This document shows positions 17,777 to 27,070 of a DNA stretch of 64,000 bases, in pieces. The stretch lies in assembly GCF_025141935.1 (NCBI RefSeq), contig NZ_CP081120.1:496001-560000 (forward strand), read 5' to 3'. The stretch's first letter is position 1, and each line of letters starts with the position of its first letter. The notes under the pieces were generated by a model. That model did not search any database. It worked only from the letters and a program-made list of their open reading frames with translations, and was not told the DNA's origin. This DNA comes from Sulfitobacter sp. S190 (GTDB taxonomy: Bacteria; Pseudomonadota; Alphaproteobacteria; Rhodobacterales; Rhodobacteraceae). The position numbers and the translations under genes were made by a program.

Positions 17777-19375
17777 CTAGCTGATGGAGGCGGCTTTCAC
17801 GTCATCGTCGATGTAGGGCAGGTACTGCTCGAAATTGTCGGAGAACATGCCCACCAGCTTGGCCACCTGCCGGTCGTAGGCGGCGGCGTCATCCCAGGTG
17901 CGGCGCGGATCGAGCAGGATGTCGGCAACGCCGGGCACCGCCACGGGCACCTCGAAGCCGAAGTTTTCGTCCTTGCGGAATTTGCCCGCCACCAAAGTCC
18001 CGTCCAGCGCCGCGGTCAGCAGGGCACGAGTGGCGCGGATGGGCATGCGCGATCCGGTGCCATAGGCGCCCCCCGTCCAACCTGTATTCACAAGCCAGCA
18101 GGTCGCGCCGTGTTCGGCGATCTTTTCGCGCAGCAGGTTGCCATAGACTTCGGGACGCCGCGGCATGAAGGGTGCGCCAAAGCAGGTGGAGAAGGTGGGC
18201 TCGGGCTCGGTCACGCCGCGTTCTGTGCCCGCCACCTTGGAGGTGAAGCCCGACAGGAAGTGGTACATCGCCTGCGCAGGCGTCAGACGTGCGATGGGCG
18301 GCAGCGTGCCAAAGGCATCGCAGGTCAGCATGATGATGTTCTTGGGATGCCCGCCCGTCGCCTTGGCCGATGCGTTCGAGATATAATGCAGCGGGTAGGC
18401 GCACCGCATGTTGGCCGTCAGGCTGTCATCGTCGAAATCAAGCTCGCGGGTCTGTTCGTCGTAGACCATGTTTTCGATCACCGTGCCGAATTTGGTGGTG
18501 GTGTCGTAGATTTCCGGCTCGGCCTCGCGGCTGAGGTTGATCGTCTTGGCATAGCAGCCGCCTTCGAAGTTGAAGGTGCCGTTGTCGGACCAGCCGTGTT
18601 CGTCGTCCCCGATCAGCGTGCGGTCGGGATCGGCGGACAGCGTGGTCTTGCCGGTGCCCGACAGGCCAAAGAAAATGGCCGTATCAACGGGATTGCCCGT
18701 GGCGTGGTTGGCCGAGCAGTGCATCGGCATGATGCCTTTTTCGGGCAGCAGGTAGTTCAGCAGCGTGAAGACCGATTTTTTGTTCTCGCCGGCGTATTCG
18801 GTGCCGCCGATCAGGATCAGCTTGCGATCGAAGTTCATCGCGATCACGGTCTCGGAGCGGCAGTCGTGCTTGGCCGGATCGGCCTGGAAGCTGGGGCAGT
18901 TGATGACGGTGAAATCCGCGATGAAATCATCCAGCTCTTCGCGGTCGGGGCGCCGCAGCATGTGCCGGATGAACAACCCGTGCCACGCCAGTTCGGTGAC
19001 CATACGCACATTGATCGCGTGCTTCGGGTCCGCGCCGCCGATCAGATCCTGCACGAAATATTCGCGGCCCTTCATGTGGGCGAGCATGTCCTGATAGAGC
19101 GCGTCGAACCCTTCGGAGGACATGGCGGCGTTGTTTTCCCACCATATCGTGTCGGTCACGCTGTCGGTCTTGACCACATGTTTGTCCTTGGGGGAGCGGC
19201 CGGTGAACTTGCCTGTGCTGACCAGAAACGCGCCGCCTTTGCCCAGACGGCCCTCTTTGCGGGCGAGGGCCTGTTCGATGAGGTCCGGTTCGATCAGGTT
19301 ATAATAGACATCGCCAAGCCCTGTGATCTCTTGGTGATCGAGGCTGAAGTTCGGGTTTACCCGTCCGATTGTCAT
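17777..19375 (-). CDS. pckA: Phosphoenolpyruvate carboxykinase (ATP)
   Basis: PckA converts oxaloacetate to PEP with ATP, the entry to gluconeogenesis. The product is 532 residues, normal for the ATP-dependent family. The kinase loop reads [16 protein letters not shown], followed by [11 protein letters not shown]. Other motifs are [10 protein letters not shown] and [24 protein letters not shown]. The frame is open 62 codons further, but the ATG at 19375 ([10 protein letters not shown]) has AGGAGAC before it and fits the family start. It diverges from chvI; in rhizobia ChvI-type regulators and pckA are also neighbours. A terminator lies directly downstream. Confidence 0.97.
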   Translation of the reverse strand: MTIGRVNPNFSLDHQEITGLGDVYYNLIEPDLIEQALARKEGRLGKGGAFLVSTGKFTGRSPKDKHVVKTDSVTDTIWWENNAAMSSEGFDALYQDMLAHMKGREYFVQDLIGGADPKHAINVRMVTELAWHGLFIRHMLRRPDREELDDFIADFTVINCPSFQADPAKHDCRSETVIAMNFDRKLILIGGTEYAGENKKSVFTLLNYLLPEKGIMPMHCSANHATGNPVDTAIFFGLSGTGKTTLSADPDRTLIGDDEHGWSDNGTFNFEGGCYAKTINLSREAEPEIYDTTTKFGTVIENMVYDEQTRELDFDDDSLTANMRCAYPLHYISNASAKATGGHPKNIIMLTCDAFGTLPPIARLTPAQAMYHFLSGFTSKVAGTERGVTEPEPTFSTCFGAPFMPRRPEVYGNLLREKIAEHGATCWLVNTGWTGGAYGTGSRMPIRATRALLTAALDGTLVAGKFRKDENFGFEVPVAVPGVADILLDPRRTWDDAAAYDRQVAKLVGMFSDNFEQYLPYIDDDVKAASIS

Positions 19376-19778
19376 GCGAAGTCTCCTGTAAGCGCGCCGG
19401 ACTGGCGCTGATATCGCGAAGGAGCGCAGGCATGCGAAAATCTGCCCGCTCCCTAATAAAGGCCTCATAACATGACGATTTGCGCAATGAACAGGTCGCT
19501 TTCGACAGTTAGCGCCACCAAAAATTGCGTTTGCCCCCTGTAGCGGAGCTGGTAGCGCCACCGCGCCCGTATATGCGCCATCCGCGTGGGCGCAGGGCAG
19601 GGCACGCGGGCAGCGGCGCAGAATAGATGTGCGGCAATTTAGTCATTCCTAACCAAATTATGGCGGAAATGAGGCTGAACATCCCAGCGATTCGCACTTT
19701 TGGATTGATTCGACCGGCAAAGGAGTGGTCAATGACGCAAAAAGCAAAAACAAATTGAGCAGCACAAGGAAACAGGCA
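19376..19778. promoter_or_regulatory. 403-bp divergent region between pckA and chvI
   Basis: No gene is seen here. The segment nearest pckA holds a direct repeat TAGCGCCACC at about 19510 and 19552. The segment nearest chvI (about 19630-19680) is AT-rich, as expected for a promoter. Both divergent promoters must lie here. An in-frame GTG at 19725 would lengthen ChvI by 18 residues but the ATG at 19779 is preferred. No confident -35/-10 pair can be assigned. Confidence 0.5.
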
Positions 19779-20480
19779 ATGTCAAAAATTGCATTGGTTG
19801 ACGACGACAGGAACATCCTGACGTCTGTCTCGATGACTCTTGAAGCCGAAGGTTTTGAGGTGGAAACGTATAACGACGGTCAGGCGGCACTGGACGCTTT
19901 CAACAAGCGCCTGCCCGATATGGCCGTTCTCGACATCAAGATGCCGCGCATGGACGGGATGGATCTGCTCCAGCGGTTGCGGCAGAAAACCGCGATGCCG
20001 GTGATCTTTCTGACGTCCAAGGACGATGAGATCGACGAAGTTCTGGGCCTGCGCATGGGCGCTGACGACTACGTCAAGAAGCCGTTTTCCCAGCGTCTGC
20101 TGGTCGAGCGTATTCGCGCGCTGTTGCGCCGTCAGGATGCGGTCGCCACTGACGAGGTTGGCGAAACCGAAGAGACCAAGGTCATGGAACGTGGCGATCT
20201 GCGGATGGACCCGTTGCGCCACGCGGTGGCGTGGAAGGGCAAGGATGTTTCCCTGACCGTAACCGAGTTCCTGCTGTTGCAGGCGCTGGCCCAACGCCCG
20301 GGTTTCGTGAAGTCGCGTGATCAGCTGATGGACGTGGCCTATGACGATCAGGTTTATGTCGATGACCGCACGATCGACAGCCACATCAAGCGTTTGCGCA
20401 AGAAGATGCGCTCGGCCGATGAGGAATTCTCGGCGATTGAGACGCTCTACGGGATCGGCTACAGATATAACGAAGAGTGA
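19779..20480 (+). CDS. chvI: Two-component response regulator ChvI
   Basis: An OmpR-type regulator of 233 residues. The receiver domain starts [21 protein letters not shown], with phospho-acceptor D52 in [13 protein letters not shown] and the conserved [26 protein letters not shown]. The winged-helix output domain (about 135-230) ends in [18 protein letters not shown] and [10 protein letters not shown]. The ATG at 19779 has AAGGAAACAG upstream. In rhizobia ChvGI controls envelope, acid and metabolic genes. Here it is followed after 8 bp by its kinase and then by PTS regulatory genes, an order conserved in alphaproteobacteria. Confidence 0.93.
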   Translation: MSKIALVDDDRNILTSVSMTLEAEGFEVETYNDGQAALDAFNKRLPDMAVLDIKMPRMDGMDLLQRLRQKTAMPVIFLTSKDDEIDEVLGLRMGADDYVKKPFSQRLLVERIRALLRRQDAVATDEVGETEETKVMERGDLRMDPLRHAVAWKGKDVSLTVTEFLLLQALAQRPGFVKSRDQLMDVAYDDQVYVDDRTIDSHIKRLRKKMRSADEEFSAIETLYGIGYRYNEE

Positions 20481-20488
20481 TCTGAGCA

Positions 20489-22201
20489 ATGGCATTGGCC
20501 GATGGGAGTTTCGTGCGCGATATGCAGCCGCCCAAGCGGGAAGGTGATGTTGTTCTGGGCGACGATTGGGTCGCACCGGACAGCGCAGCACCGAATGAGA
20601 TCAGGGCGCGTCGGGAACGGCGAGGCCTTTTTTCGCTGCGTGCCTCACCGCTGACGCGCAAGATCATCACGTTCAACCTGATCGCGTTGAATGTGCTGGC
20701 TGCGGGCATCCTGTATCTCAATTCGTCGCGCGACAGTCTTGCCCTGCAACGGGCCGCCTCGCTTGTGTCCGAAGCGGAACTGATCGCCGATGTGATGGAG
20801 GCCAGGCTGCCCGAGGGCACGTCCGGTGATCTGTCCTCAGCGTCCGGTATCGACGTGGCCGACACCTTGCGCGGGCTGGACCTGCGCAGCGGGATCGAGG
20901 TGTTCGTCTACGACACCCAAGGCGCGTTGCTGGCAGAATATGCGGCCCCTACCAATGCCAATGCGCAAACCATCACTGACAATGACAAGGCGCTTCTGAC
21001 CGACGGTCTGTCGTGGCTGTGGGAGCTTGTCTCGAGCCCTTTCAACGCCGACGTGCAGGAACTGAGCATCGAGGACCGGTTGAAACCGGTGGTCGCGGCC
21101 AGCCTGTCGGGTGAAGCGCAGATCAAGAAAGAGACAGACGAGCAGGGTGGCACGCTTCTGGCCGTCGCAACCCCGATCGAGATTAACGGTGCCCCTGTCG
21201 GGGCCATCGCCATCGCGTCTGCCAGTGGCGAGATCGACCGCCTCGTGCGCGGCGAGCGCGAGCGCGTGTTGCAGATGTTCATTATCGCAACGCTGGTGTC
21301 CATCGGGCTGAGCCTTGTTCTGGCGTCGACCATCGCCAACCCGCTGGCCGATCTGGCCGCGGCGGCGGAACTGGGGCGTGACAAAGATGCCCGCAAGATG
21401 AACCCCGGCCGCATCCGCATTCCCGATCTGACCGCCAGACCGGATGAAATCGGCAGGCTTTCGGGGGCTTTGCGCGGCATGATCAGCGCGCTTTACAACC
21501 GCATTGATGGCAACGAACAGTTCGCCGCCGACGTGGCCCATGAAATCAAGAACCCGCTGGCATCGCTACGCTCGGCGGTGGGGACACTGCGGCTGGTCAA
21601 GCGGGACGACCAGCGCGAGAAGCTGCTGGATGTGATTGACCACGATGTGCGCCGTCTGGACCGGTTGGTCAGCGATATCTCCAACGCTTCGCGGCTCGAC
21701 AGTGAGCTGGTCAAGGAAGAGGAAGAGCCGTTCGACCTGATGACGATGCTGGGCAATCTGGGGCAGTATCTGGGCGAGGACGCCAAATCGAAAGGCATTG
21801 ATTTCATCGTCGATCTGCCGCGCGATCCGATCACCGTGCACGGGCTTGAAGCGCGGCTGGCGCAGGTTTTCGTGAACCTGATCACCAATGCCATTTCGTT
21901 CTGCGAGGACGGTGATGCGATCCGCGTCTGGGCGCGCAAGCGCGAAAACCGCGTGTTGATCGTGGTCGAAGATACCGGTCCGGGTATCCCCGATCAGGCA
22001 CTGGCGAAGATTTTCAAACGCTTCTATTCCGAACGCCCCGAAGAGCATTTCGGCAATAACTCCGGTCTGGGGCTCGCGATTTCAAAGCAGATCGTCGAGG
22101 CCCACGGCGGCGTGATCTGGGCCGAGAACATTCGCCCGACCGAAGCCGACATCACCTCCGATCCCTTGGGTGCGCGTTTCGTGGTCGGTCTGCCGGTCTG
22201 A
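20489..22201 (+). CDS. chvG: Sensor histidine kinase ChvG
   Basis: The product is 570 residues. After a 55-residue cytoplasmic head come a first membrane segment (about 58-78), a periplasmic stimulus-sensing domain (about 80-260), a second membrane segment (about 263-285), a HAMP-like linker, and the kinase core. The phosphorylated histidine is about residue 351 in ADVAHEIKNPLASLRSAV. ATP-binding boxes are VNLITNAISFCEDGD, VEDTGPGIPDQ and NNSGLGLAISKQIVEAHGG. It is the partner of ChvI. The hprK start follows 4 nt after the stop, so the block is one operon. Confidence 0.93.
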   Translation: MALADGSFVRDMQPPKREGDVVLGDDWVAPDSAAPNEIRARRERRGLFSLRASPLTRKIITFNLIALNVLAAGILYLNSSRDSLALQRAASLVSEAELIADVMEARLPEGTSGDLSSASGIDVADTLRGLDLRSGIEVFVYDTQGALLAEYAAPTNANAQTITDNDKALLTDGLSWLWELVSSPFNADVQELSIEDRLKPVVAASLSGEAQIKKETDEQGGTLLAVATPIEINGAPVGAIAIASASGEIDRLVRGERERVLQMFIIATLVSIGLSLVLASTIANPLADLAAAAELGRDKDARKMNPGRIRIPDLTARPDEIGRLSGALRGMISALYNRIDGNEQFAADVAHEIKNPLASLRSAVGTLRLVKRDDQREKLLDVIDHDVRRLDRLVSDISNASRLDSELVKEEEEPFDLMTMLGNLGQYLGEDAKSKGIDFIVDLPRDPITVHGLEARLAQVFVNLITNAISFCEDGDAIRVWARKRENRVLIVVEDTGPGIPDQALAKIFKRFYSERPEEHFGNNSGLGLAISKQIVEAHGGVIWAENIRPTEADITSDPLGARFVVGLPV

Positions 22202-22205
22202 GCCG

Positions 22206-22631
22206 GTGACCCCCACAGTATTGCACGCGTCCTGCGTTGCCGTGAACGGGCGGGCGGCCCTGTTGCTGGGCCCGTCCGGCAGCGGCAAGTCGGCACTTGC
22301 ATTGCAGATGATCGCATTGGGCGGTGTTCTGGTCGCCGATGACCGCACCGAACTGGTAGTAAAAGACCGCAGTCTGCATGCCAGTGCCGTGGGCTCCATT
22401 GCGGGTCTGATCGAGGCGCGCGGCGTCGGCATTCTGGCGGTTGAGCATGTGGCGTCGGCCCCCGTGCGCTTTGTCGTCGATCTGGCGCAGACCGAAAGGG
22501 ACCGTTTGCCGCATTGGCGCACGACCGATATTCTGGACATATCTCTGCCCACACTTCACAACTGCGCCAGCCCCCATTTCGCCGCCGCATTGGTGCTTTA
22601 TCTAAAGGGGCACAGGAAACACCCGCCATGA
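22206..22631 (+). CDS. hprK: HPr kinase/phosphorylase, short alphaproteobacterial form
   Basis: The enzyme phosphorylates or dephosphorylates Ser46 of HPr. The product is 141 residues, containing only the catalytic domain; Firmicute HprK is about 310 residues with an extra N-terminal domain. The Walker loop is LLGPSGSGKSALALQMI, followed by GGVLVADDRTEL, and EARGVGIL matches the HprK signature. The frame opens earlier inside chvG; the GTG at 22206 is chosen because it follows the chvG stop and starts close to the domain. The stop overlaps rapZ by ATGA. Confidence 0.9.
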   Translation: MTPTVLHASCVAVNGRAALLLGPSGSGKSALALQMIALGGVLVADDRTELVVKDRSLHASAVGSIAGLIEARGVGILAVEHVASAPVRFVVDLAQTERDRLPHWRTTDILDISLPTLHNCASPHFAAALVLYLKGHRKHPP

Positions 22632-23518
22632 GCCAGCCAGATCACAGCCAGCGCCGCATCGTCCTTGTTACCGGTCCGTCCGGTGCGGGGCGGTCTTCGG
22701 CGCTCAATGTGCTAGAGGACGCGGGGTTCGAGGCCATCGACAACCTGCCTTTGCGGCTGCTGTCGGCGCTGTTTGACGGGGCAGAGGATCGCGGGCCGCT
22801 GGCCCTCGGGCTGGACCCGCGCAATCGCGACTATTCCACCGACCGGATTCTTGATCTGCTGGGCGAGCTGAACGCGCGCGACGATCTGCGCCCCGAACTG
22901 CTGTATCTGGACTGTGCCACTGATGTGCTGCTGCGGCGGTTTTCCGAAACACGCCGCCGGCATCCACTTGCCCCCGAAGACCGCCCCGCCGACGGCATCG
23001 GCCGCGAGCAGGACCTGCTGGCGCCGCTGCGCGCGCGCGCCGATGTGCTGATCGACACGACCGAACTGAACATCCACGAGTTGCGCGCCGAGGTGGAGCA
23101 CTGGTTTGCGCCGGGCGGCAAGCGCCATCTGACGGTCACGGTACAGTCGTTTTCCTACAAGCGCGGCCTGCCACGCGGTGTCGACATGGTGTTCGACTGC
23201 CGGTTCTTGAAAAATCCCTATTGGGAGCCCAGTTTGAGGGCGTTGAACGGCACGAACGAGGCTGTTGCCGCACATGTGAAAACCGATCCGCGGTTCGCCG
23301 CGTTTTCGGACCAGACGGTCGATCTGAGCCTGCTTGTGCTGCCCGCCTGTCGCGATGAGGGAAAGAGCCACTTTTCGGTCGCCTTTGGGTGTACCGGGGG
23401 CCAACATCGCTCTGTTACATTGGCCGAAGATCACGCTTTGCGGCTTGCACAGGCGGGATGGCAGGTGTCAATTAGGCACCGAGAACTGGACCGAAAAACC
23501 GGCGAAAGGGCGTCTTGA
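22628..23518 (+). CDS. rapZ: RapZ/YvcJ-family nucleotide-binding adapter
   Basis: The product is 296 residues. The N-terminal P-loop reads VTGPSGAGRSSALN (16-24 for the core), with Arg-Ser in place of the usual Lys-Ser/Thr, a substitution seen in other alphaproteobacterial members. The C-terminal half has SFSYKRGLPRGVDMVFDCRFLKNPYW and IAFGCTGGQHRSVTL-type residues (here FGCTGGQHRSVTLAE). In E. coli RapZ guides RNase E to the sRNA GlmZ; that role is not established in this group. The start overlaps hprK and the stop abuts the EIIA gene. Confidence 0.93.
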   Translation: MSQPDHSQRRIVLVTGPSGAGRSSALNVLEDAGFEAIDNLPLRLLSALFDGAEDRGPLALGLDPRNRDYSTDRILDLLGELNARDDLRPELLYLDCATDVLLRRFSETRRRHPLAPEDRPADGIGREQDLLAPLRARADVLIDTTELNIHELRAEVEHWFAPGGKRHLTVTVQSFSYKRGLPRGVDMVFDCRFLKNPYWEPSLRALNGTNEAVAAHVKTDPRFAAFSDQTVDLSLLVLPACRDEGKSHFSVAFGCTGGQHRSVTLAEDHALRLAQAGWQVSIRHRELDRKTGERAS

Positions 23519-23520
23519 AC

Positions 23521-23913
23521 GTGATCGGTATCGTGATTGTAGCCCATGGTGGATTGGCCCGCGAATACCTTGCGGCCATCGAGCATGTCGTGGGGTCGCA
23601 AAACGGCATTCAGGCGATCGAGATCCGCGCCGATCATGACCGCGGCGCCAAGCAGACCGAGATTTGCAAGGCGGCCGATGCCGTCGATCAGGGCAGCGGC
23701 GTTGTGGTGGTGACCGATCTGTTCGGCGGCTCGCCCAGCAACCTGAGCCTTCTGGCCTGTCAGCCCGCCGACCGGCGGATTTTGTACGGCGCAAACCTGC
23801 CCATGCTGATCAAACTCGCCAAAAGCCGCCACAAACCTGTGCCCGACGCTGTACGTGCTGCACTCGAAGCGGGTAAGAAATACATCGACGCGCAAAACGT
23901 CAGCACCGAATAG
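23521..23913 (+). CDS. PTS EIIA component, mannose family (regulatory)
   Basis: The product is about 130 residues, starting MIGIVIVAHGGLAREYLAA. His9 in VAHGG is the expected phosphorylation site. VVVVTDLFGGSPSNLSL is the second signature of the EIIA-Man fold. The start is uncertain: a TTG at 23515 overlaps the rapZ stop and adds two residues, and AAAGGG at 23505 could serve either codon. No EIIB, EIIC or EIID gene is nearby, so this protein probably regulates rather than transports sugar. It is the partner of the HPr encoded 11 bp downstream. Confidence 0.9.
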   Translation: MIGIVIVAHGGLAREYLAAIEHVVGSQNGIQAIEIRADHDRGAKQTEICKAADAVDQGSGVVVVTDLFGGSPSNLSLLACQPADRRILYGANLPMLIKLAKSRHKPVPDAVRAALEAGKKYIDAQNVSTE

Positions 23914-23924
23914 CAAGGCTTCAC

Positions 23925-24194
23925 ATGACCTCAATCACCCTTGAAATCGTCAACGAAAAGGGACTGCACGCCCGTGCGTCCGCCAAACTGGTCGAGGTGG
24001 TCGAAGGGTTCGATGCGCAGGCCGAGGTGACAAAGGAAGGCATGAACGCGTCGGGCGACAGCATCATGGGGCTTTTGATGTTGGCAGCGGCCAAGGGAAG
24101 CTTTATTGACATTGAAACGTCGGGCCCGGACGCCGATGCCCTTGCACAGGCGTTGACGGCGCTGGTGGCCGACAAATTTGGCGAAGGCATGTAG
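23925..24194 (+). CDS. ptsH: Phosphocarrier protein HPr
   Basis: The product is 89 residues. H15 in GLHARAS is the PEP-dependent phosphorylation site and S46 in GDSIMGLLMLAAAKG is the site used by HPr kinase. Both are present, which fits the hprK gene upstream. In this class of bacteria HPr passes phosphate from EI (PtsP) to regulatory EIIA proteins rather than to a sugar permease. No ptsI/ptsP is in the window. The acyltransferase gene begins 43 bp after the stop. Confidence 0.96.
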   Translation: MTSITLEIVNEKGLHARASAKLVEVVEGFDAQAEVTKEGMNASGDSIMGLLMLAAAKGSFIDIETSGPDADALAQALTALVADKFGEGM

Positions 24195-24237
24195 GCGCAC
24201 CCCGCAGCGCCTTCGACAGACAAGCGAGGTTGCCCAA

Positions 24238-25134
24238 GTGGTCGACAAGACGCGAACATTCACGCCCCAACGCAAGGTCCCCGGTCCCGCGACCGAACAG
24301 GTGAGCTTTACCAAATACGACCGCTCCAGCCTGTCCTATGCCTCGACGTTCGAGGATCCGTGGAAGTCCCGGATGATTTCGGTGATCGAACTGCTCACCG
24401 GCAAGCTCAAGATCCTGCGCATGATCCGTGCGTTCGAGCGGCGTGGCGCGCCATCGGGGCAGGCGTTCTGGCGGGCGGCGCTCGATACGATGGGCATCGA
24501 TTTGCAGACCCCGCAAGAGCAGCTGGACCTGATCCCGCGCGAGGGGCCCGTGATCGTGGTGGCCAACCACCCGCACGGCATGGTCGACGGCATGATCTTT
24601 GCCGATCTGATCGGGCGGGTGCGGCCCGACTACCGTATTTTGACGCGGTCCTTGCTGACCTCCATCGACGAGGTCGCGGGCAGCTATATGATTCCGGTGC
24701 CCTTTCCTCACGATCCCGAGGCACAGCGCAAGGGTGTCGAGATGCGGGCAAAGGCGATGGCCCACCTCAAGGAGGGCGGCGTTGTGGCGTTGTTTCCGTC
24801 GGGTGTGGTTGCGGCGTCCGAGACCTGGTTCGGCCCCGCGGTGGAGGCGGAGTGGAACGTCTTTACCGCCAAGATGATCCGCCGGTCGGGGGCAACGGTC
24901 GTTCCGATCAAGTTTCCCGGTCAGAACAGCCGTGCCTACCAGATCGCCAACAAGCTGTCGCCGATGCTGCGTCAGGGGTTGTTGCTGCATGAAATCGTGC
25001 ACAGCTGCAACAAGCCGCAGGCGCCGGTTGTCGGCAAACCCATCACACAGGCCGAAATCGACGAACGCGCCGATGATCCGCGCCGGTTCATGGCGTGGCT
25101 GCGTGCGCGAACGATGGGTCTGGACGAAAGCTGA
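24238..25134 (+). CDS. 1-acylglycerol-phosphate acyltransferase-like protein (PlsC/OlsA superfamily)
   Basis: The product is 298 residues with a GTG start; GCGAGG lies about 9 nt upstream. The acyltransferase motif is VVANHPHGMVDGM, with H and D separated by five residues as in the hemolysin/OlsA-like branch; the classical motif has four. FPSGVVAASETWFG and TVVPIKFPGQNS are the later substrate boxes. Likely substrates are lysophospholipid or lyso-ornithine lipid. The ornithine-lipid partner OlsB is not in the window. It is the last gene of the ChvGI/PTS run and ends 10 bp before convergent hbd. Confidence 0.8.
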   Translation: MVDKTRTFTPQRKVPGPATEQVSFTKYDRSSLSYASTFEDPWKSRMISVIELLTGKLKILRMIRAFERRGAPSGQAFWRAALDTMGIDLQTPQEQLDLIPREGPVIVVANHPHGMVDGMIFADLIGRVRPDYRILTRSLLTSIDEVAGSYMIPVPFPHDPEAQRKGVEMRAKAMAHLKEGGVVALFPSGVVAASETWFGPAVEAEWNVFTAKMIRRSGATVVPIKFPGQNSRAYQIANKLSPMLRQGLLLHEIVHSCNKPQAPVVGKPITQAEIDERADDPRRFMAWLRARTMGLDES

Positions 25135-25144
25135 GCGTTGCGGG

Positions 25145-26020
25145 CTAGCGGGTCGGCACGGGTGTGTCGCCGCGGTAGTCGTAAAAGCCCCGCTTTGACT
25201 TGCGGCCCAGCCATCCGGCCTCGACGTATTTGGTGAGCAACGGGCAGGGGCGGTATTTGGTATCCGCCAGCCCGTCGTGCAGCACATTCATGATTGCAAG
25301 ACAGGTGTCGAGCCCGATGAAATCGGCAAGCTCGAGCGGCCCCATGGGATGGTTGGCGCCCAACTTCATCGAGCTGTCGATGGATTGCACCGATCCCACC
25401 CCTTCGTAGAGCGTATAGACGGCCTCGTTGATCATCGGCATCAGGATGCGGTTCACGATGAAGGCGGGAAAATCCTCGGCGGAGGCGGATGTCTTGCCAA
25501 GTTTTGCCACCACGGCCTGACACGCCTTGAAGGTTTCTTCGTCGGTGGCAATGCCGCGGATCAGTTCGACCAGCTGCATCACAGGCACGGGATTCATGAA
25601 GTGGAACCCCATGAACTTTTCGGGCCGGTCGGTGCGGCTCGCCAGACGTGTGATCGAGATCGACGAGGTGTTCGAGGTCAGGATCGTATCGGGCTTCAGC
25701 GACGGCAACAGATCCTCGAAGATCGCCTGCTTGATGGTTTCACGTTCGGTCGCGGCCTCGATGATCAGGTCGCTCTGGCCCAGATCGGTGAGGGTTGTCG
25801 TTGTCTTGATGCGGGCGATGGCGGCATCCATGTCGTCCTGCGCAATCTTGTCGCGGCTTACCTGCCGGGCGAGATTGCCGTTGATCACGTTCATACCGCG
25901 GTCCAGCGCGTCCTGGCTGATGTCGGTGACCATCACGTCATATCCCGCCAGTGCCATCACGTGGGCGATGCCATTGCCCATCTGCCCTGCGCCGACGATG
26001 CCGATTGATTGGATGTCCAT
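25145..26020 (-). CDS. hbd: 3-hydroxybutyryl-CoA dehydrogenase
   Basis: The enzyme oxidises 3-hydroxybutyryl-CoA with NAD(P). The product is 291 residues. The Rossmann loop is GIVGAGQMGNGIAHVMALAG, the catalytic His is in GFHFMNPVPVMQLVE, and the C-terminal domain has AGWLGRKSKRGFYDY. The ATG at 26020 follows AAAGGTATCC; the long open frame upstream has no support. In roseobacters it serves beta-oxidation, polyhydroxybutyrate turnover or the ethylmalonyl-CoA route. It is separated from etfAB only by the DUF6473 gene, on the opposite strand. Confidence 0.94.
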   Translation of the reverse strand: MDIQSIGIVGAGQMGNGIAHVMALAGYDVMVTDISQDALDRGMNVINGNLARQVSRDKIAQDDMDAAIARIKTTTTLTDLGQSDLIIEAATERETIKQAIFEDLLPSLKPDTILTSNTSSISITRLASRTDRPEKFMGFHFMNPVPVMQLVELIRGIATDEETFKACQAVVAKLGKTSASAEDFPAFIVNRILMPMINEAVYTLYEGVGSVQSIDSSMKLGANHPMGPLELADFIGLDTCLAIMNVLHDGLADTKYRPCPLLTKYVEAGWLGRKSKRGFYDYRGDTPVPTR

Positions 26021-26176
26021 TGGGATACCTTTTGCCATGATTGCGCCACCATAAGATGTAGCGCCGCGCACCCGCAAGGCCCGCCGTTGATGAAAGTTCT
26101 CGACAAATTCGGCCATTAAGCGAATCGCAACCGGCCGCGGCGCATGGTCCGCACGGGTGAAATAAAGGTGGGTATC

Positions 26177-27007
26177 ATGACCTATGATGTACTGGGGCCG
26201 GGGGGCCTTGATTATTTGCCGTGTCGCTATGGCACTTCCAAGTTGCTGTTTCGCGGGCCGCAGCGCGATCTGAACGACCCGTTCGTAGCCTTTGTGGGCG
26301 GCACGGAAACCTACGGGAAATTCGTACCGACCCCTTTTGCCATGGCGGTCGAGCAACGGGTGGGCGTGACCTGTGCGAACCTCGGGATCGCCAATGCGGG
26401 GCTGGATGCGTTTCTGGGCGACGGGTTCGTGATGGACACGGTCGTGCAGGCGCGTGTGACCGTGGTGCAGGCGCTGGACGCCAGCAACCTGTCGAACCGG
26501 TTCTACCGCGTGCATCCGCGCCGCAACGACCGCTTTATCGAGGCGCTGCCGCCGCTGCGCGCGCTTTATCCCGATGTCGATTTCGCGCAGTTCCATTTCA
26601 CGCAACATCTGTTGAATTATCTACAGGTCTGGGCGCCGGAGCGTTTCGTGATGCTGCGCCGCGAGCTGGAAAAGCTGTGGGTGGACCGGATGCGCCAGCT
26701 TCTGGGTCAGGTCGCGGGGCGGGCGATCGTGATCTGGGCGGCGCGGGACTTGCCCGACGATTACGGCAGCGATGCGTCCCGTCCGGATATTCCGGCTTTT
26801 GTGAGCAAGCGGATGCTGCAAAGCGTCGAGGATCTGGCCGATGAGACGGTGCTGTTTGCCCCTTCGGAGGCGGCCCGTGCCAAAGGCACCGATGGTATGG
26901 TGTTCAATGAACTCGAAGCGCATGCGGCGTCCTCGCTCATGGGGGCGCCAGCGCATGAGGAACTGGCCGCCCGGTTGGTGCCGCTGCTCGACCGGTTGAT
27001 CGTATGA
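26177..27007 (+). CDS. DUF6473-type protein
   Basis: The product is 276 residues, starting MTYDVLGPGGLDYLPCRYGTS. A GGTETYGKFVPTPF motif lies near 42-55, then CANLGIANAGLDAFLGDG. The opening resembles SGNH/GDSL-like proteins (an acidic/Gly-rich turn, then GxxNAG), and PRRNDRFIEALPPL follows. This fits the DUF6473 family of Rhodobacteraceae, whose function is unknown. No signal peptide. AAAGGTGGG precedes the ATG at 26177; a longer frame from 26144 lacks a ribosome site. A terminator lies right after the stop. Confidence 0.7.
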   Translation: MTYDVLGPGGLDYLPCRYGTSKLLFRGPQRDLNDPFVAFVGGTETYGKFVPTPFAMAVEQRVGVTCANLGIANAGLDAFLGDGFVMDTVVQARVTVVQALDASNLSNRFYRVHPRRNDRFIEALPPLRALYPDVDFAQFHFTQHLLNYLQVWAPERFVMLRRELEKLWVDRMRQLLGQVAGRAIVIWAARDLPDDYGSDASRPDIPAFVSKRMLQSVEDLADETVLFAPSEAARAKGTDGMVFNELEAHAASSLMGAPAHEELAARLVPLLDRLIV

Positions 27008-27009
27008 AA

Positions 27010-27038
27010 AAGGCCCGCATGCGACACATGCGGGCCTT
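27010..27038. terminator. Terminator hairpin between convergent DUF6473 gene and etfA
   Basis: AAGGCCCGCATG (27010-27021) pairs perfectly with CATGCGGGCCTT (27027-27038) across a CGACA loop. The stem starts 2 nt after the plus-strand stop. The U-run in the plus direction is short (TTCTC); on the minus strand AAAA at 27007-27010 gives a better one for etfA. Confidence 0.8.
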
Positions 27039-27070
27039 CTCAATTATCAAAGGAGCGCGGCTGTGCCGGC

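Noticed and set aside
22677..22700. Arg instead of Lys in the RapZ P-loop
   Set aside because: The GxGRS form is seen in other alphaproteobacterial RapZ proteins, so it was not reported as a defect.
24541..24590. Acyltransferase with five instead of four residues between His and Asp
   Set aside because: This spacing is normal for the hemolysin/OlsA-like branch and not a sign of inactivation.
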